From an uncultured Lachnospiraceae bacterium (GTDB taxonomy: Bacteria; Bacillota; Clostridia; Lachnospirales; Lachnospiraceae), in contig CAJTTO010000018.1 of assembly GCA_910579275.1 (NCBI GenBank), positions 1 to 64,000 of the forward strand: a stretch of DNA of 64,000 bases. The letters are read 5' to 3'. Below the pieces are notes generated by a model. The model was not told the origin of the DNA and ran no database searches. It worked only from the letters and a program-made list of their open reading frames with translations. This document shows, piece by piece, positions 1 through 8,109 of the stretch. Both the position numbers and the translations under genes were made by a program. Position 1 is the stretch's first letter; each line of letters opens with the position of its first letter.

Positions 1-912
1 CTATTGTCTCATATTTGTCAGGTTTGGTCTAGGTACATGCTATCCACCGTTTACTGTTTATTTGCGCCTGGTTGCTTTGTTTCATTATTAATTAAGCTTT
101 AATTTGAGATTTAAAGCGTGTTAATGTGGAGATTATCGTCTAATAGTGTAAAATCGCTCTACGTGGCTTGTGGTGCGTTGTATGGGCATTGTAGATTTGG
201 GCGTGGTGGAAATATAGTGGTTGATGATGGCAGCAGGTGTCATTATAGTGAGTGATTGTGTTTGTTTTTGTTTATTGGTGTGAGTGATTGCATTTTGTTG
301 ATGATTATAGGCAAGTATGGGAAATACTGTACTAGGGTATGTTTACATTAATTTTTTCAGACTTCATTCTGGGAAAGCGCCTATCAGTTCCACATCAACA
401 CCATGAAAATTTTTAGCTCCTACCGAACTACTAAAACAGGGGATAGGGGGGCTATGTTTCCGTTCAAAATAACAAATCGCATATATACCATATACCCCAT
501 ATAAAAATACGCCCCATCTATCGCCGCTAATCTTATATAAGTAAAAGAATTTCAGTCATAACACCATTTACCCTAACAACTTATCACCTGTAACTATTAC
601 GTCCCAAATACTTATTGTTATATAAGAATAGCAAGCGTAAATGGCGTGTTACTGATTGGTGCTTACTGTTCTATATTATAATCGAGTTACCATAACAGGG
701 GGTGGGGGTAGGTTTCAATTCTACAGATATTTTACCACCCTAATATTAGTATGTACCCCTATATGGAATGCTTGATTTTATCGAACATTTGCATTGTATT
801 CGAATGGGTTGATTATAGGAGGAAAAGTTTTTGTTTGAAATATACAAAGTAGCTATTACATGGAGTATAATATATAGATAAACCTTAAATTCCACCCATA
901 ATTTCCAACATT
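1..912. other. Non-coding stretch at the left edge
   Basis: I see no convincing gene here. Roughly the first 350 bases are rich in G and T on the plus strand, and the rest is rich in A and C, so the strand bias flips near 355. A short direct repeat, GAGTGATTG, occurs near 250 and 283. The only translation signal is a perfect AGGAGG at 817-822 ahead of a 16-codon frame (831-881). It could be the flank of a mobile element or a structured RNA, but nothing in the sequence decides this. Confidence 0.4.
831..881 (+). other. Possible 16-aa leader peptide or gene remnant
   Basis: An AGGAGG at 817-822 sits 8 bases ahead of a TTG at 831 that opens a 16-codon frame (MFEIYKVAITWSIIYR) ending in TAA at 879-881. 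The signal is as strong as those of the real genes nearby, but the peptide matches nothing I know. It may be a leader peptide, or the start of a gene whose remainder was lost. No gene follows on this strand; the next gene (DUF4062) is convergent. Confidence 0.25.
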
Positions 913-1911
913 CTAACTCTTCTTTTCAGATAATAATTCAATTAGGTATTTTTCACCATCTTTTGTCAATCTGTACCGGCTTTCTTGTACCAGCTCATAA
1001 TCATTATCATGATTAGGATGTACTATTTCAAGTAACCCCAATGCCATAAACTGAATAGTTATTTTATTAAATGAATCTTCCGATAATTTAATTTTTTCAC
1101 CATCTTCTATTTTTACAATATTATTGTATAAAACATATTTTTGCAATTTATCAGAACCGTAGTAACTTTTTGTTTCTTCTAAAAATACTTGCCCATATAT
1201 TTTAAATATTTCATCCCACGTAAATTCAATAATTTCATTCCGCAACAATCTTTCTGGATATTTTTCTTCTAAAACATCAAAAACTATTTTAACATTATCT
1301 TTTCCATTTTTTAATTTTTCTTGCTCCTTTTTATTTATCATTTTTTCCTTATATGATAAATTTTCTTCATATAAACTTTGCATTTTTATTATTGTTGTGT
1401 CATTAATTGCATAATTTCCTCTAACCCATCCAACCGCAGGATGATTCTTAATTGTTGAGAACATTGCTCTTGAAACTTTACCAGCTAAATCTTCCTTGCC
1501 ATTCCAGTATTTAACCATTTTACTTTTTGATACATATTTTTTGAACTCTTTAAGTTTACTTTTGCTTTTATCACTTTGCTCACTTTTATCATAACTAATA
1601 GAACCAATATCACTATGTATAAATGTTAAAACGGGTATTCCTTTCTCAATTGCATACCTATATTCCATTTCAGTATAACTCTTACCATTTTTTCCAATAG
1701 TTCCATATCTTCCAGCAATTATTAAAATATAATAATCACACTCATCAATAATTGATTTAATAAACTCAAATTGTTCGTCATTATCAGATGGAAAATATTC
1801 CATACCACACGGAATACAATTCAATTCAAGAAGCGCATGAATAACCTCATTCCTTTCTTCTCTGAGGTCATCATATGTTGAACTTAAAAATACAGTATAC
1901 TTTTTATTCAT
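913..1911 (-). CDS. DUF4062 domain protein
   Basis: Residues 1 to about 100 match the DUF4062 family: a start of the type KYTVFLSSTYDDLREER, then a CDYYILIIAGRYG strand and an SYTEMEYRYA helix. This is a TIR/SEFIR-like Rossmann domain often found at the N-terminus of signalling or defence proteins. The middle (about 190-215) is lysine/glutamate-rich and probably coiled coil. The last 90 residues look like a winged helix (FMALGLLEIVHPN then YRLTKDGEKYL). ATG at 1911 is preferred over an upstream TTG-type start because GAGGAG lies 8 bases before it. No partner effector gene is adjacent. The molecular function is unknown; a role in sensing or defence is inference from the family only. Confidence 0.75.
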   Translation of the reverse strand: MNKKYTVFLSSTYDDLREERNEVIHALLELNCIPCGMEYFPSDNDEQFEFIKSIIDECDYYILIIAGRYGTIGKNGKSYTEMEYRYAIEKGIPVLTFIHSDIGSISYDKSEQSDKSKSKLKEFKKYVSKSKMVKYWNGKEDLAGKVSRAMFSTIKNHPAVGWVRGNYAINDTTIIKMQSLYEENLSYKEKMINKKEQEKLKNGKDNVKIVFDVLEEKYPERLLRNEIIEFTWDEIFKIYGQVFLEETKSYYGSDKLQKYVLYNNIVKIEDGEKIKLSEDSFNKITIQFMALGLLEIVHPNHDNDYELVQESRYRLTKDGEKYLIELLSEKKS

Positions 1912-2023
1912 AATATTTCTCCTCGTTAGAACAATCACTTCATTACTAAAATCACGCGCTACTCATAATATTTATTATCATACCACAACCACATTCCAAT
2001 TACCATATCTTACCACTAAAATC

Positions 2024-2069
2024 GTAAAAAAATAAGGCATACCAGACTTTTACTTCCGATATGCCTTAT
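2024..2069 (-). terminator. Rho-independent terminator of the HNH/AP2 gene
   Basis: A perfect 10-bp stem, ATAAGGCATA (2032-2041) with TATGCCTTAT (2060-2069), is followed on the minus strand by a run of seven T. It lies 31 bases past the stop of the gene at 2101-3462 and separates it from the DUF4062 gene. Confidence 0.85.
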
Positions 2070-2100
2070 AATCATCTACCCATTATCCCACTACCACAAC

Positions 2101-3462
2101 TCAATCATCAATTTCAATCTTCCAGCCCATCATTGCTTCATATACCTTATCTGGTATCTGCTCCCTGTACTGTCCTGCCAAATCCTTTATGAAATCCTCT
2201 TTGTATTCCTTATACCTTGCAAATGCAGACTCAGCAGTATCAAATGTACCAAGTTTGATCTGTTCTCCCATAAAAGACATTTCAGCACGGTATTTACCTT
2301 TACTTTTATCAAAATGAACACCAACAGGCAGATCGCCTCTATTCTTTTTACAATTCAGAAACAATGTATTAATTGCATGAGGTACAAAACAACATGTTTC
2401 AGGACTGTATACTTTGTTTCCTTTAAATAAAATATCCTTATCCAAATCAAGTGACATACCTGGTATTTTATGCTGGTCATACCATATCTTGAAATTGCTG
2501 TAATTCAGCCATTCCACACAGACCATACAATCTTTATACTGCGGTTGTCTCTCATGGAATTTAGCATTGTAACAACGATGTATCATATCATGCCATTTTA
2601 TATATGATTCTGCTTTACAGTCAACACCTTCCAGTCCACGATAACCAATCCCACACATTACTGGTTCCATAGCTTTCCTGCTCCAATTATCTGGTTTGTA
2701 CTTTATATCATTCATTACCTTTACAATAAACTTTTCTGAATCATCACCTGTCTCATTGAAATAATTTCTAACTGCCATATATTGTTTCTGATTCAGCGGA
2801 TATAAATTTCTGTAATAACAGTCCTGTTTATCAAATCCGCTATGCCATATGTACACATTATTTACTTTGTCTGGATTTACAATAAATTCTTCTATAACTG
2901 CTTTAGCTGCATACAGATAATCTTTCTTATAAATCCATTTGCCATCAAAGAATACATTCTTTCTCAGACAATAAAATAATGCTCCATAATTATCATAACT
3001 ACCTTGCAGCAGATTATATTTACCATCTGAGTATCTTACCACCCTGCCATAATTTGATAACCATGCATTTTTATAATCCATCAGTCTTACAAATATTTCG
3101 TCTGTTCCCAATGGAATAATATTAGTATTAGAAATATCTAATATTCTTTCATGCCTGAAATCCTTGTATTGTCTCTCAATCAATATCTCCAAATTGTCAG
3201 AAAATTTAATCTTATTCTTTTCTTCCAAATATGCACGCTGATATTTATATTCACATTCTTTACACTGACCTAAATAATATGGGTTATGAAACTGCCCTCT
3301 AACTAATCTGAATTTTTCTATGGGCAATATTCTGCCACACTTATTACATATTTTGGTTGTTCCGTTCTCTAATATATTTGTACTTGTCATCTTACTTTTA
3401 GTTCTTCCTTTCAATTTTTGATATGATAATAGATAACGTTCGCCCATTTTGGCGAACATCAA
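2101..3462 (-). CDS. HNH-type endonuclease with AP2-like DNA-binding domain
   Basis: This looks like a phage-type homing endonuclease. Near the N-terminus is a zinc-finger-like module (CNKCGR then CKECEY, about residues 38-72). The middle has a degenerate HNH-like stretch. The region about 275-360 has the W..M..RCYN...Y.DC.VC.EWLNY.NF signature common in phage HNH proteins. The C-terminus (about 375-425) has the VGVHFDKSKGKYRAEM and LGTFDTAESAFARY pattern of AP2 domains. The start is uncertain. The far ATG (3462) lies inside a 7-bp hairpin; an internal ATG at 3390 has AAGGAAG about 13 bases upstream and still keeps the zinc finger. It borders the palindrome-rich block on its 5' side. Confidence 0.65.
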   Translation of the reverse strand: MMFAKMGERYLLSYQKLKGRTKSKMTSTNILENGTTKICNKCGRILPIEKFRLVRGQFHNPYYLGQCKECEYKYQRAYLEEKNKIKFSDNLEILIERQYKDFRHERILDISNTNIIPLGTDEIFVRLMDYKNAWLSNYGRVVRYSDGKYNLLQGSYDNYGALFYCLRKNVFFDGKWIYKKDYLYAAKAVIEEFIVNPDKVNNVYIWHSGFDKQDCYYRNLYPLNQKQYMAVRNYFNETGDDSEKFIVKVMNDIKYKPDNWSRKAMEPVMCGIGYRGLEGVDCKAESYIKWHDMIHRCYNAKFHERQPQYKDCMVCVEWLNYSNFKIWYDQHKIPGMSLDLDKDILFKGNKVYSPETCCFVPHAINTLFLNCKKNRGDLPVGVHFDKSKGKYRAEMSFMGEQIKLGTFDTAESAFARYKEYKEDFIKDLAGQYREQIPDKVYEAMMGWKIEIDD

Positions 3463-5012
3463 AAATAGAGAGTCAGAAGCGGCTCCCTGATATAATTCAT
3501 ATATTCAATTGAGTTTGATTTTAGATTTCGCAATAAGTTGCGATTTCTCAATTCTGCGTAATCGTGATAATAACATTTCCAGATTTGAAAACACTGACTT
3601 TCCCCAGCTTGTTGGGAATGATTTAATATTTTCTAAGACAATTGTAACGAATTAAAATTTGTTCAAATTAGAAATCGCTTGCGAATATATGATTAGTCCA
3701 TCACAGACTAATTTGTTTTATGATCTGCAGTTGTACCACGGTGGTACAACCTTTTACACACTTCTGTGAAAAACTCGTCTCTTTATAGGGGTTGAGTTTA
3801 AAACCGATGCAAGGTTTAAGGTTTTTCGTTTTGAAGTAAAATAACATCTCCCCAAAATCGGGGTAAACTTTTCTTACATTTTGCTTTCCCATTTTGGAAA
3901 ACAAACTATGCTATCAGTCACGCCCATTTGGGCTTTTCGTAGAAAACACAGCCGATACCAGCATCTGACCTTATATGAATATTTTTGTTCCCCAAAACGG
4001 GGGAGCAAACCTTTTAAAGCGTTCGCTTTGTAACGAACGGAAGTCTTTTTATAATACTTCCATTATATGAAGGGCTGTAACGAATCGTTACCCACTTATG
4101 ATATATTCAATTTAGTTCGTTGACTTCTGGACAATTCTGTCCAAAACCATGACAACAACCGTACATCAAGTACTTTTGTATTACAATCATGCCTATAGGT
4201 ACGCACCAGTTTCTCGCGGGGAACTATCGTGTCACGGGTCTACGTTGAAATACAGTATACCTTAAATATTCATAATGGCAGCAGAGATGTACAGTATAGT
4301 ATCACATTAATACAGCATTACAACCATTTCCAAATTTGGTAAACGTTGTCCACGATGGACAACACTTTCCACTTTTACGGAATCTGTTTGAACCGAAATC
4401 GTAGAATTTTTAGACATGCCAAATTGGCACCTCTAATCACTCTCCTAAAATGAGAAGTCTGTTAAACCGACATCTGAAATGATACTCTTATTCAAACCGT
4501 AATTATTATCGTTTGATTTTCTAAAGTCGTATTTCGCAACTTTTAAATTTTTTTATTTTGAAGGTAACTAACAGTGACTTTCGCCCGAATGGTCAGATTT
4601 GTCCAATCGGACTAATCGGCAAGTACCCGCATTTTTCAAAAGATACGCTTATAATGAGTATGTCGTGAAATGCGACACACCTATGAAAGCTGGTAAACCC
4701 GACCCTATGGAAATATTTCCACAGGGTAAACTTCAAGAATGTCCACAATGGACATAATACAGTTTTTTCTTTAAAGGTATGTCGTGAAACGCTATAGCCC
4801 AAATAATCTGCTCCGTCAATTCTGTCGAAGCCGTACTTTTTGATACATGTTGAGTACTGAATTTACAGTGTCCTTTGAAAGTGTATTACGCTCACACTCC
4901 AATTGGAGTGTAACTACTCCTAATAGCAGCATCTAATTTGACGCACCTTTCATATTTTCAGTGGGTACAAAAATTTTCGTATCCCTTTAGCAATTGTCAA
5001 AACTTTTGACAA
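3438..5012. repeat. Palindrome-dense non-coding block (about 30 short inverted repeats)
   Basis: This 1.6-kb gene-free stretch holds closely spaced short inverted repeats with unrelated arm sequences. Clear ones: 3438-3457 (7-bp arm GTTCGCC), 3528-3543 (TCGCAA), 3692-3712 (ATTAGTC), 3730-3750 (10-bp GTTGTACCAC), 3850-3863 (CCCC), 3885-3900 (TTTCC), 3922-3933 (GCCCA), 3934-3946 (TTTTC), 3987-4006 (GTTCCCC), 4020-4039 (CGTTCG), 4039-4061 (GGAAGT), 4077-4091 (GTAACGA), 4128-4143 (TGGACA), 4208-4225 (AGTTTC), 4330-4339 (CCAAA), 4345-4363 (8-bp GTTGTCCA), 4417-4429 (TGCCAA), 4596-4617, 4661-4677 (TGTCG), 4702-4727 (ACCCT plus TGGAAAT), 4739-4755 (ATGTCCA), 4894-4911 (ACACTCC), 4963-4984, 4994-5012 (9-bp TTGTCAAAA). 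A dozen share a CC-(A/T-rich)-GG core. No recognised RNA family, CRISPR or tRNA array fits. It could be a multi-hairpin RNA, an origin-like region or an array of protein sites. Confidence 0.8.
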
Positions 5013-5039
5013 GTTCATTATTACGTATCTTTTCCTTCA

Positions 5040-6380
5040 TCAATACAGAGCATCTATATCAATATAATCTGAATCTTTTCCAGTAACGCAAAATAACTCA
5101 CGGTCACTTTTTCGACCATGAGATTCATTTTTGTATATTTCATTATATTCCACACAATTCGTATTTGTTAGGGTAAATTCTGATTGAACCTCACCCTCTG
5201 TAGGCATATCAAGCATTTCCTCTATGGTGAAATCATTCTCCATGGAAACAGGTTCGCCCCAGTTGTCGTTACCACCAAAAATCTGTTCAATATCTGATGC
5301 ATCGTCATTATCTGCCAGTAATATAATATCCTCGTCAATCTTATCATAATACTGTTGAAACAAAGCTTTTTCAATTGCTTGTAAATCAGATAGTTCCATA
5401 GGTTTTCTATAGCTTTTCATCAATGATTTTCTTACTTTTGTTCTGATCCTGTTCGTTATATCCAATGCAAGACAATCTGGATCACTTTCTTCAAGCTCCA
5501 TATCCGCAATAGCTATCCCACGATAATATGAAATCAAAGGACGCTCTTTACAGATAGAACAATAATCTGAATGAAATGTCGGATGCTGATACGACAACTC
5601 ACAATTCAAGACATTAATAGCATAATCATCATCTTGCAGCATTCCCAAACTTAGCTCTTTAAACTCCTTAGTAAGCTTCTCCTTGGAATATATTATTTTC
5701 AACAGTTGTCTACCCTTCATCATTTTACTCAGTTTATAATCTTCGTTCATGTCATTACAAACAATCGTTTCATTCTCCTCAATTTGTTCATTTAATGAAT
5801 CAGTTATGACGCTCCCTCTTGTACGCTTCCCTAACTGATATGTAAATTTATACTGATCCTGATAGGTTATCTTATTCTTTTTATCTAAATAAGCCAGTGC
5901 TTTCAGAAACATATTTTTCAATTCTGATTTTGCAGCCGAAACATATTCACAAAATAACTTACCATCAGAAATTTTGCATTCTTCACACACTGCATCGATC
6001 TCATCTGGATGATAAACTGCATTGCAGATTCCTTTATGCATCAATTCCAATTTCTCACAATACCAGTCCGTGAATGAATACCAGTTATCATCAAGATCAA
6101 ATTTCGCCTGTAGGTAATCAATCATTGACTGGATATTCTTTGTATTATGTGCACCTCCGTTATTTTCTCTTGATGGCTCCACAAGATCACGAAGTTTCTT
6201 AGTAAATACATATGACTTTTTTGGTTTATGTGTTTTCTTATTTATAGGATGGTAGTATTCGTTAGCATCTTCAATTTCTCTGATCTGTGCCATTTTCGAA
6301 TCACCTGTAGTTTGTTTCCATCCAACAGTTTCACAAATCTGTGGATATGTATATTCTTTGTTTAACTCTAACTCTGTCAT
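5040..6380 (-). CDS. Unrecognised 446-aa protein of the accessory element
   Basis: I do not recognise this protein. The first ~70 residues have a YTYPQICETVGW motif reminiscent of a small DNA-binding or plasmid/phage replication helix-turn-helix, followed by a basic KKTHKPKKSYVFTKKLR segment. Two cysteine pairs are visible (CEECKI about residue 130, CSICKERP about 275). The centre (300-345) is helical and basic (TNRIRTKVRKSLMKSYRKP), and the last 90 residues are acidic and probably disordered. There are no membrane segments. AGAAGGG lies 6 bases before ATG 6380. It follows the small gene at 6395-6577 by 14 bases, so the two are probably co-transcribed. Its 3' end abuts the palindrome block. 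A replication or DNA-binding role is a guess. Confidence 0.6.
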   Translation of the reverse strand: MTELELNKEYTYPQICETVGWKQTTGDSKMAQIREIEDANEYYHPINKKTHKPKKSYVFTKKLRDLVEPSRENNGGAHNTKNIQSMIDYLQAKFDLDDNWYSFTDWYCEKLELMHKGICNAVYHPDEIDAVCEECKISDGKLFCEYVSAAKSELKNMFLKALAYLDKKNKITYQDQYKFTYQLGKRTRGSVITDSLNEQIEENETIVCNDMNEDYKLSKMMKGRQLLKIIYSKEKLTKEFKELSLGMLQDDDYAINVLNCELSYQHPTFHSDYCSICKERPLISYYRGIAIADMELEESDPDCLALDITNRIRTKVRKSLMKSYRKPMELSDLQAIEKALFQQYYDKIDEDIILLADNDDASDIEQIFGGNDNWGEPVSMENDFTIEEMLDMPTEGEVQSEFTLTNTNCVEYNEIYKNESHGRKSDRELFCVTGKDSDYIDIDALY

Positions 6381-6394
6381 CTCTAACCCTTCTT

Positions 6395-6577
6395 TTATTT
6401 ATTTGCATAGCGGTCACTTGTCTCATAGTATGGCTGCACTTCGTTATAATCAAATACCCAATAATACTTCCTCTGTTTTGAATTAAATCCTGTCTCCAAG
6501 CATCTATATCCTCTCTGAATAAATTCGTTTGCCTGAATAACTGAATAAACATACTTCTTTCCTTTTTGTGTATACAT
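6395..6577 (-). CDS. Small DUF5659-like protein (60 aa)
   Basis: The pattern YVYSVIQANEFIQRGYRC, then a variable turn, then RKYYWVFDYNEVQPYYE resembles the small DUF5659 family found in phages and plasmids of Firmicutes. In that family a Y-[VI]-[YF]-S...A start and a [VF]-F...E end flank a beta-rich core. No function is known. AGGGAG lies 8 bases before ATG 6577. It is the first gene of a two-gene unit with the 446-aa protein downstream. The region upstream (6600-6800) carries direct and inverted repeats that may regulate this unit. Confidence 0.55.
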   Translation of the reverse strand: MYTQKGKKYVYSVIQANEFIQRGYRCLETGFNSKQRKYYWVFDYNEVQPYYETSDRYANK

Positions 6578-6973
6578 TGATTTTTCTCCCTTTCAATCTG
6601 TTTTTGTACACAAGAATTACATATAAAGTTTTTCGCTACCGCTCAAAAAGTCTGATTTTTACCTTTCCAAATTTGTCTGATTGAGAACTACATATAATGT
6701 ACTTCTTTATGTGTGCATCTCAAACAGACAAAATTGGAATCCCAAAACAAAACCGACAAAATTTCACCGCTTGCGGGGAAATCTATATATGTAGTTCTCA
6801 ATGTTCTTTTTCAACAAAATATCCTCTACAATAAATACTTCTACATTTCTTCTATCAATTTTCTCTTTTTGTTCTATTGGCAGATAAAATATTTCTTCTG
6901 CTCCATAAAGGACTGAACATTTCATTCAGCCCTTAATGCTATGGGACATAAAACTTTTATGCCCCTTGGCCGT
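6578..6973. other. Non-coding interval with interleaved repeats and hairpins
   Basis: There is no credible gene. Arm A (6665-6679) is nearly complementary to A' (6725-6739), and arm B (6680-6696) is exactly complementary to B' (6786-6802), so the order is A-B-A'-B'. The motif AGAA(T/C)TACATATAA also recurs directly at 6613 and 6684. A hairpin at 6762-6781 (TTTC-A-CCGC, TT loop) resembles those of the palindrome block. The right-hand part carries the terminator-like stems of the operon at 6974-9531. Confidence 0.6.
6908..6964 (-). terminator. Two tandem terminator-like stem-loops
   Basis: The first stem pairs CATAAAA (6947-6953) with TTTTATG (6955-6961), with GGG/CCC beyond a bulged A. The second pairs GGACTGAA (6910-6917) with TTCAGCCC (6925-6932), with one mismatch, and is followed on the minus strand by TTTAT. 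They lie just past the last small gene (stop at 6974) and probably end that operon. Confidence 0.6.
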
Positions 6974-7078
6974 TTATATCCGCAAATCCTTTAAGTGTAA
7001 CATTTTCACATAGAAATCATCAACCACCACGAAATAGTAGTCGTTAAATTCACTCTGCCTAATTTCGTGTTCAGTCAT
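6974..7078 (-). CDS. Possible 34-aa protein at the end of the small-gene operon
   Basis: The frame runs from ATG 7078 to TAA 6974 and encodes an acidic-aromatic peptide (MTEHEIRQSEFNDYYF, then VVVDDFYVKM, ending KDLRI). It lies 14 bases downstream of the preceding gene and directly before the terminator stems. The ribosome-binding site is weak: only GAGA, directly at the ATG. I cannot assign a family. It could be real and translated by coupling, or chance. Confidence 0.35.
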   Translation of the reverse strand: MTEHEIRQSEFNDYYFVVVDDFYVKMLHLKDLRI

Positions 7079-7092
7079 TCTCAATATTTTTT

Positions 7093-7377
7093 CTACGTAG
7101 CCACCAGATAATCAACCGCTTTCTTTATCCTTTCCATCTCATTTGAATATATCCTGTATGCTACATTCTTTGCTGATTCAACTGATCCACATTTTTCAGG
7201 CTGTAATCTCCTGATACTCCCTTTACCAAATGCATATAGATAATATTGATTGTCTTTTGGATCATAATTAATCTGAAATTCAATTTTTATCACGCCGCAT
7301 AAATTAATCATGCAATGACTACTTACAATCACATTATCTGATACAACATCTTTCCATTCTAAATCTTTAAACCTCAT
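7093..7377 (-). CDS. Hypothetical 94-aa protein
   Basis: I do not recognise this family. ATG 7377 is chosen over the GTG at 7386 because the AGGAG overlapping that GTG sits 8 bases before the ATG. The protein is beta-rich in its first half (VVSDNVIVSSH, then IKIEFQINYDPKDNQYYLYAFG) and ends in a helix with paired acidic and basic residues (YSNEMERIKKAVDYL). It is part of the run of small genes between 6974 and 9531, 20 bases after the gene at 7398. Confidence 0.5.
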   Translation of the reverse strand: MRFKDLEWKDVVSDNVIVSSHCMINLCGVIKIEFQINYDPKDNQYYLYAFGKGSIRRLQPEKCGSVESAKNVAYRIYSNEMERIKKAVDYLVAT

Positions 7378-7397
7378 ATGATACACTCCTATATTTT

Positions 7398-7748
7398 TTA
7401 TTTGGCAGCAGAGCTGTGATCAATCTTACATCTCAACGGACACCACTCAGGACATATCCTTGGTACATCACCTACACTCAATTTCCCCATATCATCTGTC
7501 CTATCTTCATGGTCACAATAATAAATCCTATTCCCATAATCAAACTCTTTCATATACTCACATTCTCTACAATTAACTGTCTTATCCATATGTAACCTGC
7601 TCCTATCCTCATTAATCTCTACAACTGCATTATCAATCATGTTGTTTACAATCCGTTCTAATTCATCTGTAGTACATTTACCATATAAAGTATTAATACT
7701 GTCCATATTCTTTTCACTGATTATTACAATCCTGTCTTTTAACTGCAT
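7398..7748 (-). CDS. Hypothetical cysteine-rich 116-aa protein
   Basis: The N-terminal half is helical and acidic. The C-terminal half carries seven cysteines in metal-binding-like spacing (CRECEYM, YYCDHED, ICPEWCPLRC), so a small zinc-binding module is plausible. GGAGG lies 10 bases before ATG 7748. I do not recognise the family. The 48-aa product upstream at 7949-8095 has a similar CNHC motif, so the operon encodes more than one small cysteine-bearing protein. Confidence 0.5.
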   Translation of the reverse strand: MQLKDRIVIISEKNMDSINTLYGKCTTDELERIVNNMIDNAVVEINEDRSRLHMDKTVNCRECEYMKEFDYGNRIYYCDHEDRTDDMGKLSVGDVPRICPEWCPLRCKIDHSSAAK

Positions 7749-7763
7749 ATGTAACTTGCCTCC

Positions 7764-7958
7764 CTAAAAAATTGAATCTGACCAATATTCCGGCTCTGGC
7801 GTTTTCACTTCAATAAATTTTCCTTCTTTAACCGTTAATGATATATTTGTGTTCATTTGAATTATATCTTCTGTCTTATGTTCCACTTTTCTTTTATTCT
7901 GTAATGCATTAAAGATCTTCATAAAATATTTTCTTACTTTTGATTCCCTTAATGGCAT
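7764..7958 (-). CDS. Hypothetical 64-aa basic protein
   Basis: It has a strongly basic N-terminus (MPLRESKVRKYFMKIF, then NKRKVEHKTED) and a beta-like end. Its ATG lies within the last codons of the 48-aa gene upstream, with the two genes overlapping by ten bases (7949-7958). Translational coupling is therefore likely, which explains the poor ribosome-binding site. No family recognised. Confidence 0.4.
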   Translation of the reverse strand: MPLRESKVRKYFMKIFNALQNKRKVEHKTEDIIQMNTNISLTVKEGKFIEVKTPEPEYWSDSIF

Positions 7959-8095
7959 TCAGTTTCCATATTTATTTTACTTGTATGTTTCATATTTTTA
8001 GAGCAGTAATCCTCTGAATCAAGATACCTGCTTACATTTTCCCTGTAGATACAATGGTTACAATTCTTTGGTTTTACATCCATATAGGCTTCCAT
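7949..8095 (-). CDS. Hypothetical 48-aa protein with CxxC motif
   Basis: The frame runs from ATG 8095 to TAA 7949, with GGGAGG 7 bases upstream. The product starts MEAYMDVKPKNCNHCIYREN and has further cysteines in SEDYCSK and near the end, which suggests a small metal-binding peptide. It lies 14 bases after the HU gene and overlaps the next gene by ten bases. It is too short for most gene callers. The ribosome-binding site and the overlap support it; the function is unknown. Confidence 0.5.
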   Translation of the reverse strand: MEAYMDVKPKNCNHCIYRENVSRYLDSEDYCSKNMKHTSKINMETECH

Positions 8096-8109
8096 CAAAC
8101 ATCCTCCCA

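Noticed and set aside
3701..3904. 67-codon minus-strand frame in the palindrome block
   Set aside because: It runs across several palindromes, has no ribosome-binding site and looks non-protein-like; its start lies in a hairpin arm.
4593..4802. 69-codon minus-strand frame in the palindrome block
   Set aside because: No ribosome-binding site, low-complexity hydrophobic/aromatic product, and it spans at least four palindromes.
3438..5012. CRISPR array or tRNA array
   Set aside because: There are no identical repeats with spacers, and no T-arm or acceptor-stem signatures; the arms differ at each site.
6713..6916. 67-codon plus-strand frame behind a TATAAT sequence
   Set aside because: No ribosome-binding site, and it crosses the A'/B' repeats and a hairpin.
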